NCBI RefSeq assembly: GCF_021729085.1
Contig: NZ_JAJSAR010000002.1
Coordinates: 682,001-746,000, forward strand
Length of the DNA: 64,000 nucleotides
Direction: 5' to 3'
From: Pseudohongiella sp. O18
Lineage (GTDB): Bacteria; Pseudomonadota; Gammaproteobacteria; Pseudomonadales; Pseudohongiellaceae
Of the stretch, positions 48,096-57,019 are shown one piece after another. Position 1 is the first letter of the stretch, and each line of letters opens with the position of its first letter. Under the pieces are notes generated by a model. That model was not told the DNA's origin. It saw only the letters and a list, made by a program, of their open reading frames with translations, and did no database searches. Both the position numbers and the translations under genes were made by a program.

Positions 48096-49573
48096 TGTTA
48101 GCGCATCTTCCTGTACTTGTTATTCTGGCGCCCTTGCTTGGCGCGCCGGTCGCGTCGCTGCTGCGCGGCCCAAACTGGCCCTGGCTGCTGGCGACGCTGC
48201 TTTCCTGGTTCGCGCTGTTGTGCAGCGTTCTGCTGCTGATTCAGGTCAATGCCCAGGGCACTTTCATCTATACCATGGGCGGCTGGGAAGCACCCTGGGG
48301 TATCGAATACAGAATTGATTTTGCCAATGCCCTGCTGCTGGTATTGATCACTGGTCTGGCTAGTGTGGTTTTACCCTATGCCCGGCTGAGTGTTGAGCAC
48401 GAAATCGGTGCTGATCGCTGCCCACTGTTTTACACAGCGTTGCTGCTGTTAATTCTTGGCCTTTGCGGTATCACAGTAACCGGCGATGCTTTCAACGTGT
48501 TTGTGTTCCTGGAAGTTTCATCTCTGGCGACCTATACATTGATTGCCATGGGCAGGGATCGGCGTGCTCTGACGGCGTCTTTCTCCTACCTGATCATGGG
48601 CACAATTGGTGCCACGTTCTACCTGATTGGTGTCGGCTTCCTCTACGTGATGACGGGTACACTGAATATGGCGGATCTGGCAGAACGCCTGCCTGCCATA
48701 AGCGATTCCAGCACCGTTCGCACGGCTTTTGCCTTCATCGTGACTGGTATCTGTCTGAAACTGGCTCTGTTCCCGCTGCATCTATGGCTGCCGAATGCGT
48801 ACACCTATTCGCCATCGGCCGTCACGGCGTTTCTCGGCGCTACCGCAACCAAGGTGGCAGTTTATGTTCTGATTCGCTTCGTATTTACGATTTTTGGTGT
48901 GGAGTTCAGCTTTGGTGCGGAACCACTTGCGGAGGTTCTGGTTCCACTGGCGATTATCGGTCTGCTAAGTGCATCCACAGTCAGCATCATGCAGCCGAAT
49001 ATCAAACGCATGCTGGCCTACTCGAGCGTGGCGCAGATTGGCTATATCGTCCTTGGCCTTGCGATGGGCACGGCCATGGGTCTGACTGCATCGCTGCTGC
49101 ATGTATTTAACCATGGCCTGATGAAGGGCGCGCTGTTTATGGTGATGGGTGCCGTGGCTTACAGGATGGGTGGTACCAGCATTGATGATATGCGTGGTCT
49201 GGCCAAAACCATGCCTTTGACATTCTGGGCCTTTGTTCTTGGTGGCCTCAGCCTGATAGGTGTGCCATTGACAGTTGGTTTTGTCAGCAAGTGGCACTTG
49301 ATTCTGGCTTCCCTGGAGCTGGGCTGGTGGCCTGTTGTGGTTGCCATTCTGGCAGGTTCAATGCTGGCTGTTGTGTATGTTGGTCGTGTTGTGGAAGCTG
49401 GTTTCTTTGGTGAGCCCAAAGATGCCACCAAGCGTGAAGCACCCTGGGGTCTGCTGGTTCCATTGTGGGTACTCGTCATTGCCAATATCTGGTTTGGAAT
49501 TGATACGCGTCTGACTGTGGATATAGCCGAAGCGGCTGCCGCTCAGTTGATGGCGGGAGGTGTTGTACGGTGA
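48095..49573 (+). CDS. mrpD: Mrp antiporter-like subunit D (first copy)
   Basis: A 492-residue polytopic protein of the NuoL/M/N-MrpA/D family that carries the ion path. The helix-5 glutamate lies in FVFLEVSSLATYTL, the helix-7 lysine in GICLKLALFPLHLWLPNAY, and further lysines in GATATKVAVY and NHGLMKGALF. All residues expected in a working proton channel are therefore present. It starts at ATG 48095 in a TAATG junction and overlaps the second copy by four bases. Confidence 0.92.
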   Translation: MLAHLPVLVILAPLLGAPVASLLRGPNWPWLLATLLSWFALLCSVLLLIQVNAQGTFIYTMGGWEAPWGIEYRIDFANALLLVLITGLASVVLPYARLSVEHEIGADRCPLFYTALLLLILGLCGITVTGDAFNVFVFLEVSSLATYTLIAMGRDRRALTASFSYLIMGTIGATFYLIGVGFLYVMTGTLNMADLAERLPAISDSSTVRTAFAFIVTGICLKLALFPLHLWLPNAYTYSPSAVTAFLGATATKVAVYVLIRFVFTIFGVEFSFGAEPLAEVLVPLAIIGLLSASTVSIMQPNIKRMLAYSSVAQIGYIVLGLAMGTAMGLTASLLHVFNHGLMKGALFMVMGAVAYRMGGTSIDDMRGLAKTMPLTFWAFVLGGLSLIGVPLTVGFVSKWHLILASLELGWWPVVVAILAGSMLAVVYVGRVVEAGFFGEPKDATKREAPWGLLVPLWVLVIANIWFGIDTRLTVDIAEAAAAQLMAGGVVR

Positions 49574-51036
49574 CTGCCAATACTGCATTGTTGTTAACGC
49601 TGGTTGTACCGCTGCTCGGAGCGGTGCTGATTGCACTGGCAGGTCGCTGGCCGAACCTTCGCGAAACTGTAACCATGGTGACAGCCCTGACGCTGTTCGG
49701 TTTGGTCATTCGTGTACTGATGGGGCTGAACGCTGGTGAGGAAATAGGCGTTGAACTGGTCACGCTGTTCTCCGGGGTGCCAATTGCCTTCAATACCGAA
49801 CCACTGTCGATACTGTTCGCAATGATCGCCAGCGGCCTCTGGATTGTTACCTCGATTTACGCCATCGGCTATATGCGCGGCACCAATGAAAAACAGCAGA
49901 CACGCTTTTATGTATGCTTTGCCATCGCGCTGTTTGGTGCCATGGGTGTGGCGTTCTCTGCAAACCTGCTGACACTCTTCATTTTTTATGAAGTCCTGAC
50001 AATCTCGACATATCCTCTTGTCACACATAAAGGTGACGACAAGGCCAAGGCGGGCGGGCGTACTTATCTGGGCATCCTGATGACAACGTCCATCGTGTTC
50101 CTGCTGCCGGCAATCATCTGGACCTATGCGGCCGCAGGTACGCTGGATTTTGTTCCAGGCGGAATCCTCGAGGGTCAGTTGGCGGCTGGCTCCGCGACGC
50201 TGTTGTTGATGTTGTTCCTGTTTGGTGTAGCCAAGGCTGCAGTGATGCCGGTTCATCGCTGGCTGCCGGCCGCGATGGTCGCGCCGACGCCAGTCTCCGC
50301 ATTGCTGCACGCGGTCGCCGTTGTAAAGGCGGGTGTATTCACCTTGATCAAGGTGGTCATCTATATTTTTGGTACCGACTATCTGGCCGAAGTTCCGTAT
50401 GAACAGTTCGCTGTTTATATCGCCGGTTTCACAGTCGTGGCAGCATCCTGCATCGCCTTGCGGCAGACCAATATCAAACGACTGTTGGCATACTCAACCA
50501 TTGGCCAGTTGAGTTACATCATCATGGCGACAATGGCACTCGCACCATTCTCTGAAATAGGCGCGGCTATACATATCGCTGCTCACGCTTTTGGCAAGAT
50601 CACACTGTTCTTTACCGCCGGTGCCATCTATGTGGCGTCCAAGAAGACCGAGATCACCCAGTTGAACGGCATAGGCTGGCGGATGCCTTACACGATGACG
50701 GCCTTTGCGATCGGTGCTTTGTCCATGATCGGTGTGCCGCCAACGGCAGGATTTGTCTCCAAGTGGTTCATCATTGCGGGTGCCTTCCAGCTTGATAATT
50801 ATTTCGTGCTGGTTGTGTTGATTCTGTCCACGGCGCTGAATGCGGCTTATTTCCTGCCAATCATCTTTAATGCATTCTTCAAGCCCGAGGATGTGACACC
50901 CGTCAAGGATCACGCCGAAGCGCCCACCAATATGGTTATTGCGTTGAGTGTGACAGCGACCCTGACGCTGTTGTTCTTCTTCTTTAACGGTCCGGTACTG
51001 GATCTTGAGACTCAGATTGTAGGAGGGATGCCGTAA
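49570..51036 (+). CDS. Mrp antiporter-like subunit D (second copy)
   Basis: A 488-residue member of the same NuoL/M/N family. The helix-5 glutamate is in LFIFYEVLTISTYPLV, the helix-7 lysine in FLFGVAKAAVMPVHRWLPAAM, and another lysine in VAVVKAGVFTL. HIAAHAFGKITLFF replaces the NHGLMK segment of copy one. It is not a recent duplicate, as the two sequences differ through most of their length. It starts at GTG 49570 and is joined to the next gene by TAATG. Confidence 0.9.
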   Translation: MTANTALLLTLVVPLLGAVLIALAGRWPNLRETVTMVTALTLFGLVIRVLMGLNAGEEIGVELVTLFSGVPIAFNTEPLSILFAMIASGLWIVTSIYAIGYMRGTNEKQQTRFYVCFAIALFGAMGVAFSANLLTLFIFYEVLTISTYPLVTHKGDDKAKAGGRTYLGILMTTSIVFLLPAIIWTYAAAGTLDFVPGGILEGQLAAGSATLLLMLFLFGVAKAAVMPVHRWLPAAMVAPTPVSALLHAVAVVKAGVFTLIKVVIYIFGTDYLAEVPYEQFAVYIAGFTVVAASCIALRQTNIKRLLAYSTIGQLSYIIMATMALAPFSEIGAAIHIAAHAFGKITLFFTAGAIYVASKKTEITQLNGIGWRMPYTMTAFAIGALSMIGVPPTAGFVSKWFIIAGAFQLDNYFVLVVLILSTALNAAYFLPIIFNAFFKPEDVTPVKDHAEAPTNMVIALSVTATLTLLFFFFNGPVLDLETQIVGGMP

Positions 51037-51392
51037 TGAGCGAGCAGCCTGGTGAAATCAAGGCCGTACCCGGCAAGGCAGGCAAAGGCCTGGTGGCCAA
51101 TGAATATGGCGCCGACTGCCCACGTGTAGAAACACCTGATCTGGTTGATGGCAAGCCCCATTGGCTGGTCAGGGCTTCCACTATCAAGATTCTGTGGTGG
51201 GTGTTTTCAGTCATCCTCGCATTGACGGTACTGGCGCAGATATTCGTGCATGTGCATGCCTATTTTGCACTGGATGGTTATTTTGGCTTTTATGCCATCT
51301 ACGGTTTTGTCAGCTGCCTGGGCATGGTGGTATTCGCCAAGCTCCTGGGAGTATTTTTGAAGCGTCCGGATACGTACTATGACGATCTCTGA
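51036..51392 (+). CDS. Small two-helix membrane protein of the Mrp operon
   Basis: A 118-residue protein I cannot assign to a named Mrp subunit. A polar N-terminal 45 residues is followed by two predicted helices, IKILWWVFSVILALTVLAQIF and FYAIYGFVSCLGMVVFAKLL, and a short acidic tail (KRPDTYYDDL). It overlaps the next gene by 14 bases, so it is certainly translated with the operon. It may be an accessory or assembly subunit specific to this type of Mrp complex (inference). Confidence 0.75.
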   Translation: MSEQPGEIKAVPGKAGKGLVANEYGADCPRVETPDLVDGKPHWLVRASTIKILWWVFSVILALTVLAQIFVHVHAYFALDGYFGFYAIYGFVSCLGMVVFAKLLGVFLKRPDTYYDDL

Positions 51393-53073
51393 GTTAATGT
51401 TCCCACCTGCCTTCATCATGATCATCGGCGCCATGCTGCTGCCGGTGGTCCGCGATAGTTTCCGTCCAGTTCTTCTGGTGCTGGTACCGCTACTGACACT
51501 CCTGATGATATGGAATCTGGATGACGGTGTGCTGTTGAGCGCCCGGTTTCTCGGTTATGAAGTCGAACTCGTTGAGGCCAGCAACGTCCGACGCCTGTTC
51601 GCGACGATATTCGCCCTGATGGCCATGATCGGCGGATTTTTCGCCTTCAGGCACGCAAAAGTTGCTGAACTCTCAGCGGCCATGGCATATGCCGCCGGCG
51701 CTGTCGGTGTTTCTTTTGCCGGTGATCTGATTACGCTGTTCCTGTTCTGGGAATTCATGGCACTGTTCTCGACGATCGTGGTCTGGTGTGGAGGCACTGA
51801 GGAGGCGCGCCGTGCCGGTATTCGTTACGGCATCATGCATCTGATCGGTGGCATCATTCTCAAGATCGGTATTGAAGGTGTGGCAATCCAGACAGGCTCA
51901 ATCGAGATTCAGGCCCTGCAGCTGGAAAGTTTTGCCACCTGGATGATTCTGATTGGTATCCTGATCAATGCAGCGGCGCCCCCGGTCTCTGCATGGCTGT
52001 CAGATGCCTATCCTGAAGCAAGCCCGACAGGTTCTGTGTTCCTCTCGGCGTTCACAACCAAAACGGCCGTACTGGCACTATGGTTGCTGTTCCCGGGTCA
52101 GTCTGTGCTGATCTGGATCGGTCTGTACATGATTTTCTACGGCATTATTTACGCGCTGATGGAAAACGACATGCGGCGTATTCTGGCTTACTCAATCGTA
52201 AACCAGGTGGGTTTCATGGTTGTAGGCGTTGGTATTGGTACCGAGATGGCGCTTAACGGTGTGGCCGCACATGCCTTCTCGCATATCATCTACAAAGCGT
52301 TGTTGCTTATGAGCGCAGGTGCGGTCATGGTCCAGACTGGCAAGCGCAAGTGTACTGATCTTGGCGGTCTGTACCGAACCATGCCGGTGACGGCTGTCTG
52401 CGGCATCATTGGCGCGCTTGCCATCTCGGCGTTCCCGTACACCTCTGGATTCATTTCCAAGTCAATGATCAGCTCAGGTGCTGCCTATGAGCAGTACGCC
52501 TTTGTCTGGTACTGCCTGGTAGCTGCATCGGCAGGTGTATTCCTGCATGCCGGCATCAAATTCCCTTGGTTTGTGTTTTTCCAGAAGGATTCTGGCCTGC
52601 GACCGAAGGATCCGTCCTGGAACATGCAGGCGGCGATGATTTTCTTTGCTGCGGCCTGCGTGCTGATCGGTGTTTTCCCGCAGATTCTGTATGACTTCCT
52701 GCCATTTGAGGCGACATACGAGCCTTATACAGCGGACCACCTGGTGACCCAGTTGCAGCTATTGCTGTTTGCTGGTCTGGCGTTCTTCGTCACCCTGCCT
52801 TTGATGAAACGCACGCTGACCATCAGCCTTGATGTAGACTTTTTCTACCGACGGCTTGGGCCGATACTATGGCGTGCATTCGAACGCCTGGTGAAAGGTC
52901 TGGGGGATTTGCTGCAGTCACTGGTCGTCAAACCCAGTAAATCAATCCCGGCAATGCTGCTGCGTTATCATGGTCCGGAAGGCCCGCTGGCCCGAACCTG
53001 GCCGACTGGCAGTATGCTGTTGTGGGTAACGGTGCTGCTGGTTATCATTCTGATAGGGGCCCGGTTGCTTTAA
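51379..53073 (+). CDS. Mrp antiporter-like subunit D (third copy, divergent)
   Basis: A 564-residue protein of the NuoL/M/N superfamily, closest in pattern to the group labelled Na+/H+ antiporter subunit D. The helix-5 glutamate is kept (LFLFWEFMALFSTIVVW). At the helix-7 position the lysine is replaced by asparagine (GILINAAAPPVSAWLSDAYPEA) and the usual His by Ser. A downstream lysine (SAFTTKTAVLAL) and FSHIIYKALLLM remain. A long C-terminal extension with two further helices follows. It is last in the operon and overlaps the 118-residue gene. Confidence 0.88.
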   Translation: MTISELMFPPAFIMIIGAMLLPVVRDSFRPVLLVLVPLLTLLMIWNLDDGVLLSARFLGYEVELVEASNVRRLFATIFALMAMIGGFFAFRHAKVAELSAAMAYAAGAVGVSFAGDLITLFLFWEFMALFSTIVVWCGGTEEARRAGIRYGIMHLIGGIILKIGIEGVAIQTGSIEIQALQLESFATWMILIGILINAAAPPVSAWLSDAYPEASPTGSVFLSAFTTKTAVLALWLLFPGQSVLIWIGLYMIFYGIIYALMENDMRRILAYSIVNQVGFMVVGVGIGTEMALNGVAAHAFSHIIYKALLLMSAGAVMVQTGKRKCTDLGGLYRTMPVTAVCGIIGALAISAFPYTSGFISKSMISSGAAYEQYAFVWYCLVAASAGVFLHAGIKFPWFVFFQKDSGLRPKDPSWNMQAAMIFFAAACVLIGVFPQILYDFLPFEATYEPYTADHLVTQLQLLLFAGLAFFVTLPLMKRTLTISLDVDFFYRRLGPILWRAFERLVKGLGDLLQSLVVKPSKSIPAMLLRYHGPEGPLARTWPTGSMLLWVTVLLVIILIGARLL

Positions 53074-53096
53074 CAGCAACCGGACCTGTTGTCCGG
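53061..53096. terminator. Overlapping hairpins between the Mrp operon and mltD
   Basis: CCGGTTGCT (53061-53069) pairs with AGCAACCGG (53075-53083) over 9 bp across the stop codon. CCGGAC (53080-53085) pairs with GTCCGG (53091-53096). The two share bases, so only one can form. They lie between convergent genes and may act as a bidirectional terminator, but there is no T-run. Confidence 0.4.
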
Positions 53097-53110
53097 CGAA
53101 GCAGCCGGAC

Positions 53111-54730
53111 TTACTCCACGTGCAAAATCAGCTCCTGGCCAGGATGGATAAGAGCACGTTGGCTGATGCCATTCCACTCAGTAATATCCTCTACACTCAC
53201 ACCATGCCGTCTGGCGATTCCCGCAAGGGTGTCGCCCGATTTGACTTCGTAACGCTGGGTCAGGGTAGCTTGGGTGCTGCCTGACAGGTCTGCAGCTGCG
53301 GTCAGGTTACCGGCCTGCAGAACCAGTCGCTGGCCCGGTTGCAACACAGCGCTCTCGCTCAAACTGTTCCAGCGCCTCAGTTCATTGACCGTCAGGCTGT
53401 AGCGATTAGCGATGCTCCAGAGGCTGTCTCCGCTTTTGACTATGTAATTGCCCGCGGGTATCGGCTGATTATTGTTTGCTGCCAGAATACTGGCCATACC
53501 GGGAATGCCATCACCGGCACCATAGGCGCGCGGAATCAACAGATCATCACCTGCCCGAATCGAGCTACCGGTAAGATTGTTGGCTTGCTGCAGGGCGGCG
53601 ACCGTCGTTCGCTGTGAGCGCGCGATGCCGCTCAGCGTATCGCCTGGTTTTATCTGATAACGTTCCCAGGTAACTCGGTTATCGCCCAGATCAGCAAGAT
53701 TGGCAGAAAATCGCTCGGCAGCGTCCAGCGGCAGGTTGATCAGGTGAGGGCCCTGCGGACGTGTAGCCCACTGCAGATAACCGGGGTTGAGTTGATACAG
53801 CAGTTCCGGCTCTATGCCAGCCAGCTGTGCTGCCAGATTAAGATCGATCTGCGAGCCTGCGTCGACACGGGCCAGCCAGGTGGTATCGGGCACTGGCTCT
53901 AACGCGAGTTCGTTTGATAATGGGTCTGCCATCAGATACGCCAGCGCGAGGAGTCGCGGTACATGACGCTGTGTCTCTCCTGGCAGTGACAAGGACCAGA
54001 AATCTGTGCCCCGGCCATTACGCTCGTTGCGTTCAATGGCTCTGGAAACGGTTCCCTGGCCGGCGTTGTAGGCCGCCAGTGTCAGTAACCAGTCCTCATT
54101 AAACAGAGCGTGCAGTCGCTGCAGGTAATCGAGTGCTGCACTGGTTGACGCGATCGGGTCGTGACGGCCGTCATACCACCAATCTCGCTGCAGGCCCAGG
54201 CTGGCTGCGGTGGGTGCCATGAATTGCCACAGGCCTGCTGCATTGACAGGTGAGCGGGCGCTGGGTTCAAAGGCGCTCTCAATAAAGGGCAGCAGTGCGA
54301 GCTCGGTCGGCAGATTGCGCTGCTGGATCTCTGATACGATTTCGTAAATGAACGGAGCAGCACGCGCACTTATCTCGCTAATAAAGCTGCTGTTACTCAA
54401 AAACCAGTCAATTTCTTCCTGAATGCTGTCGTTGTAATGCTGGTGGTAGAACTGCATGCCTTCGCTGACCCGGAACCACACACTGTTCTGAAATTCGATC
54501 TCGGCCTGGGTCAGTTCCAGTTCCGGCTGTGTTTCACGTTGGGTCCGTATCTGTTGTGCACGATTGCGTGTCTGGGCAACGCTTCGTGTTTGTGTGGAGA
54601 GTGGGCCGGCCTGTTCGGTATCTTCGGCCGGCGGTGGCAGAGTGCTGCAGGCGTTGATGAGTAGAGTCAGGGAAATCAGGGCCGACAGTCGCCGGCGCTT
54701 GAAGCGGGGTTTGGATGATTCTGGAGTCAT
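53111..54730 (-). CDS. mltD: Membrane-bound lytic murein transglycosylase D with LysM domains
   Basis: MltD cleaves peptidoglycan glycan strands, forming 1,6-anhydromuramic ends. The start ATG 54730 (GCAGGAAAC upstream) gives a lipoprotein signal ending INAC (Cys 28). The SLT domain follows, with the catalytic Glu in LPFIESAFEP, and AAGLWQFMAPTAASLGL and LAAYNAGQGTVSRAI. Three LysM repeats come next (IKPGDTLSGIAR, VKSGDSLWSIAN and VKSGDTLAGIAR), each with a closing PGQ or AGD segment. The protein is 539 residues. gloB lies directly upstream, the usual order. Confidence 0.93.
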   Translation of the reverse strand: MTPESSKPRFKRRRLSALISLTLLINACSTLPPPAEDTEQAGPLSTQTRSVAQTRNRAQQIRTQRETQPELELTQAEIEFQNSVWFRVSEGMQFYHQHYNDSIQEEIDWFLSNSSFISEISARAAPFIYEIVSEIQQRNLPTELALLPFIESAFEPSARSPVNAAGLWQFMAPTAASLGLQRDWWYDGRHDPIASTSAALDYLQRLHALFNEDWLLTLAAYNAGQGTVSRAIERNERNGRGTDFWSLSLPGETQRHVPRLLALAYLMADPLSNELALEPVPDTTWLARVDAGSQIDLNLAAQLAGIEPELLYQLNPGYLQWATRPQGPHLINLPLDAAERFSANLADLGDNRVTWERYQIKPGDTLSGIARSQRTTVAALQQANNLTGSSIRAGDDLLIPRAYGAGDGIPGMASILAANNNQPIPAGNYIVKSGDSLWSIANRYSLTVNELRRWNSLSESAVLQPGQRLVLQAGNLTAAADLSGSTQATLTQRYEVKSGDTLAGIARRHGVSVEDITEWNGISQRALIHPGQELILHVE

Positions 54731-54795
54731 GTTTCCTGCAGTATTCCTGTTAGTCGTTTCCTGCCGGCCATCTTCCTGTCCGGCCTGGCGTTTGT

Positions 54796-55590
54796 CTATG
54801 CGTTGTCCTTCCAACGACGCAGGGCAGCGAATGTGCCGCAGTCATCATTGATCTCAGCGGGAGAATGTTCGATTACACGCTGTTTGAGGCTGTCATTGTG
54901 ACAACGCAAAAACGGATTGGTTCGCAATTCTAACTCAATTGTTGATGGGAGCGTCGGCAAATGTTTAGAGCGCTTTGTTTTCTCAGCGTCAATCCGCTGT
55001 TGCAGATCGATGTTCTGTGGTTCGGCAAGCGATGCAAATTCAAGGTTCTTGAGTGTGTATTCGTGCGCGCAGTAGACCCGCGTGTTACCGGGAAGACTGC
55101 TCAGACGCTGCAGCGACTGGTACATCATTTCTGGCGTACCTTCAAATATACGGCCGCAGCCGCCCGCGAAGAGTGTGTCGCCACAGAACAGAGCAGGGGA
55201 GTCATCGTCCGGTTGTTTGCCGAAATACGCGATATGGTCCAGTGTGTGACCAGGTACCGTAATAACCTGTAGTCTGAATCCACCGACAACCTCAAGCTGA
55301 TCGGCCTCACCTACAGCTGTGCTTATGCCATCAATATGACCGCCTTTTGGACCATAAACCGGCACGAAATAGCGTGACAGCAGCGTTTTCAGGCCACCGA
55401 CATGATCTGCGTGGTGATGAGTTATCAGTATTGAGTGCAGCTGCAGACCTTTTTCCTGAAGAAACGCGATCACGGGCTCGGCGTCACCCGGATCGACTAC
55501 AGTGCATGCACTGCCATGACAGATAGCCCAAATGTAGTTGTCATTAAACGCCGGTATGGGAACCATACTGAACTGCGCCTGATCGCTCAT
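54796..55590 (-). CDS. gloB: Hydroxyacylglutathione hydrolase (glyoxalase II)
   Basis: GloB hydrolyses S-lactoylglutathione in methylglyoxal detoxification. The metallo-beta-lactamase motif ITHHHADHVGG lies near residues 56-66, with other metal ligands in PGHTLDHIAYFG, FCGDTLFAGGCGR and YCAHEYTLKNLEF. The C-terminal glutathione-site LRTNPFLRC is present. It is 264 residues long. It shares its upstream region with the divergent methyltransferase gene, 94 bases apart. Confidence 0.95.
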   Translation of the reverse strand: MSDQAQFSMVPIPAFNDNYIWAICHGSACTVVDPGDAEPVIAFLQEKGLQLHSILITHHHADHVGGLKTLLSRYFVPVYGPKGGHIDGISTAVGEADQLEVVGGFRLQVITVPGHTLDHIAYFGKQPDDDSPALFCGDTLFAGGCGRIFEGTPEMMYQSLQRLSSLPGNTRVYCAHEYTLKNLEFASLAEPQNIDLQQRIDAEKTKRSKHLPTLPSTIELELRTNPFLRCHNDSLKQRVIEHSPAEINDDCGTFAALRRWKDNA

Positions 55591-55684
55591 GGTGTTCTCC
55601 TTTTGCTGCTTTTCTCAATGATATCAGATCAGGTTTGGTGAGTTTCCGTTGCGGTGCTAGAATCCAGACTTGAGGAGAATGCCA

Positions 55685-56530
55685 ATGTCATCCCACAACC
55701 GCAAACCCGAGTTACCCGATCCCGTGACGCTGGAGCCAGAACTGTCTGAGTGGCTGCAATCACCGCTGGGTCAGGCCTTGCTGGATGCTCAGCGCCAGGC
55801 GCTATACCCGGTGCTCAGTCGTGTGTTTGGCTATCATGTCCTGCAGTTGTCCTGTGCACCGCAAGTGGACATGTTGCAGGACTGCCTGGTCGGGCACAAG
55901 ATTTGTTTTGCACCGGCCTGGCGACCAGGTATCAACCAGCCTGTGGCCAGCATCGAGTCTCTGCCGCTGGAAACCGACAGCGTTGACGCAGTTCTTCTGC
56001 ACCATGCGCTGGATTACACTAATGACAGTCACCGGCTATTGCGGGAAGCGACCCGGGTATTGCGGCCAGGCGGACGTTTGCTGATTGTTGGCTTCAATCC
56101 AGTTAGTCTCTGGGGGCTCAGCAAGTTGCTGCGCTGGCGACCACGCACACCATGGAATGCCCGCTTTCTGTCGCGACGTCGCTTGTCGGACTGGTTGAGC
56201 CTGCTGGATTTTAGCGTTGATAAAGTCACCTACGGTGGGTTTCTGCCACCGCTCAAGCACCCACGGATTCTTGCTAAAGCCGCCGATTTTGAGCGCTGGC
56301 TGGATAAACTGGGCAATCCGACAGGCGCGTTCTATATGGTGGTTGCCAGCAAGCAGCGCGTGCCACTGATTCCGGTAGCACCGCGCTGGCGAAAAATGCA
56401 GCGGCCGGCGCTCGGCGTACCATTGCCTGAAACGGGTCGTGTTGCCAGCCAGCCAGGCAGAGCGGCTGGCAGGGCACGCAAAGTCGTACCGCTGCGCCCC
56501 TACAGACGCCATACTCCCGATCACGAATAA
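55685..56530 (+). CDS. SAM-dependent methyltransferase (class I)
   Basis: A 281-residue protein with a class I methyltransferase core. The SAM-binding region is divergent, but LPLETDSVDAVLLHHALDY and RVLRPGGRLLIVGFNPVS are the later motifs of the Methyltransf_11 type. A basic C-terminal tail follows. ATG 55685 has GAGGAGA eight bases upstream. Placement between divergent gloB and rnhA is conserved in many gammaproteobacteria. The substrate is unknown. Confidence 0.85.
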   Translation: MSSHNRKPELPDPVTLEPELSEWLQSPLGQALLDAQRQALYPVLSRVFGYHVLQLSCAPQVDMLQDCLVGHKICFAPAWRPGINQPVASIESLPLETDSVDAVLLHHALDYTNDSHRLLREATRVLRPGGRLLIVGFNPVSLWGLSKLLRWRPRTPWNARFLSRRRLSDWLSLLDFSVDKVTYGGFLPPLKHPRILAKAADFERWLDKLGNPTGAFYMVVASKQRVPLIPVAPRWRKMQRPALGVPLPETGRVASQPGRAAGRARKVVPLRPYRRHTPDHE

Positions 56531-56551
56531 GTTACAAATAAGGCTAGATGA

Positions 56552-57019
56552 TTGAAAGAAGTTGTTGAAATTTATACCGATGGTGCCTGTCGTGGCAACC
56601 CGGGGCCGGGTGGTTGGGGGGCTGTTCTGCGTTACCGTGGGGTGGAGAAGCAACTGTATGGCGGCAGCTTCCACACTACCAATAATAAGATGGAGCTGCT
56701 TGCCGTCATCAAGGCGCTTGAGGCACTCAAACGTTCGGGCTGTCAGGTTTCATTATATAGCGACTCACGTTACGTCCTGACAGGCATCAGTGAATGGTTG
56801 CCCAACTGGAAGCGTAGAGGCTGGAAAACCGCCAATCGCAAGCCGGTACTGAATCAGGAGCTGTGGCAGGCGCTCGATGAGCTAAGTCAGCAGCACGATA
56901 TTGACTGGCACTGGGTCAAGGGACACAGTGGCCACCCGGGCAATGAGCTGGCGGATGAATTGGCGAATCGTGGGATTGATGAGTTGCCGGCACAAGCAGA
57001 TACGGGAGTGCATCAGTAG
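56552..57019 (+). CDS. rnhA: Ribonuclease HI
   Basis: RNase HI cleaves RNA in RNA-DNA hybrids. The acidic active site is complete: Asp in [18 protein letters not shown], Glu in [13 protein letters not shown], Asp in [12 protein letters not shown], and the His/Asp region in [17 protein letters not shown]. It has 155 residues. The start appears to be TTG 56552, with AAGG upstream; no ATG or GTG fits. It overlaps the dnaQ start by one base, and the rnhA-dnaQ pairing is standard. Confidence 0.96.
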   Translation: MKEVVEIYTDGACRGNPGPGGWGAVLRYRGVEKQLYGGSFHTTNNKMELLAVIKALEALKRSGCQVSLYSDSRYVLTGISEWLPNWKRRGWKTANRKPVLNQELWQALDELSQQHDIDWHWVKGHSGHPGNELADELANRGIDELPAQADTGVHQ

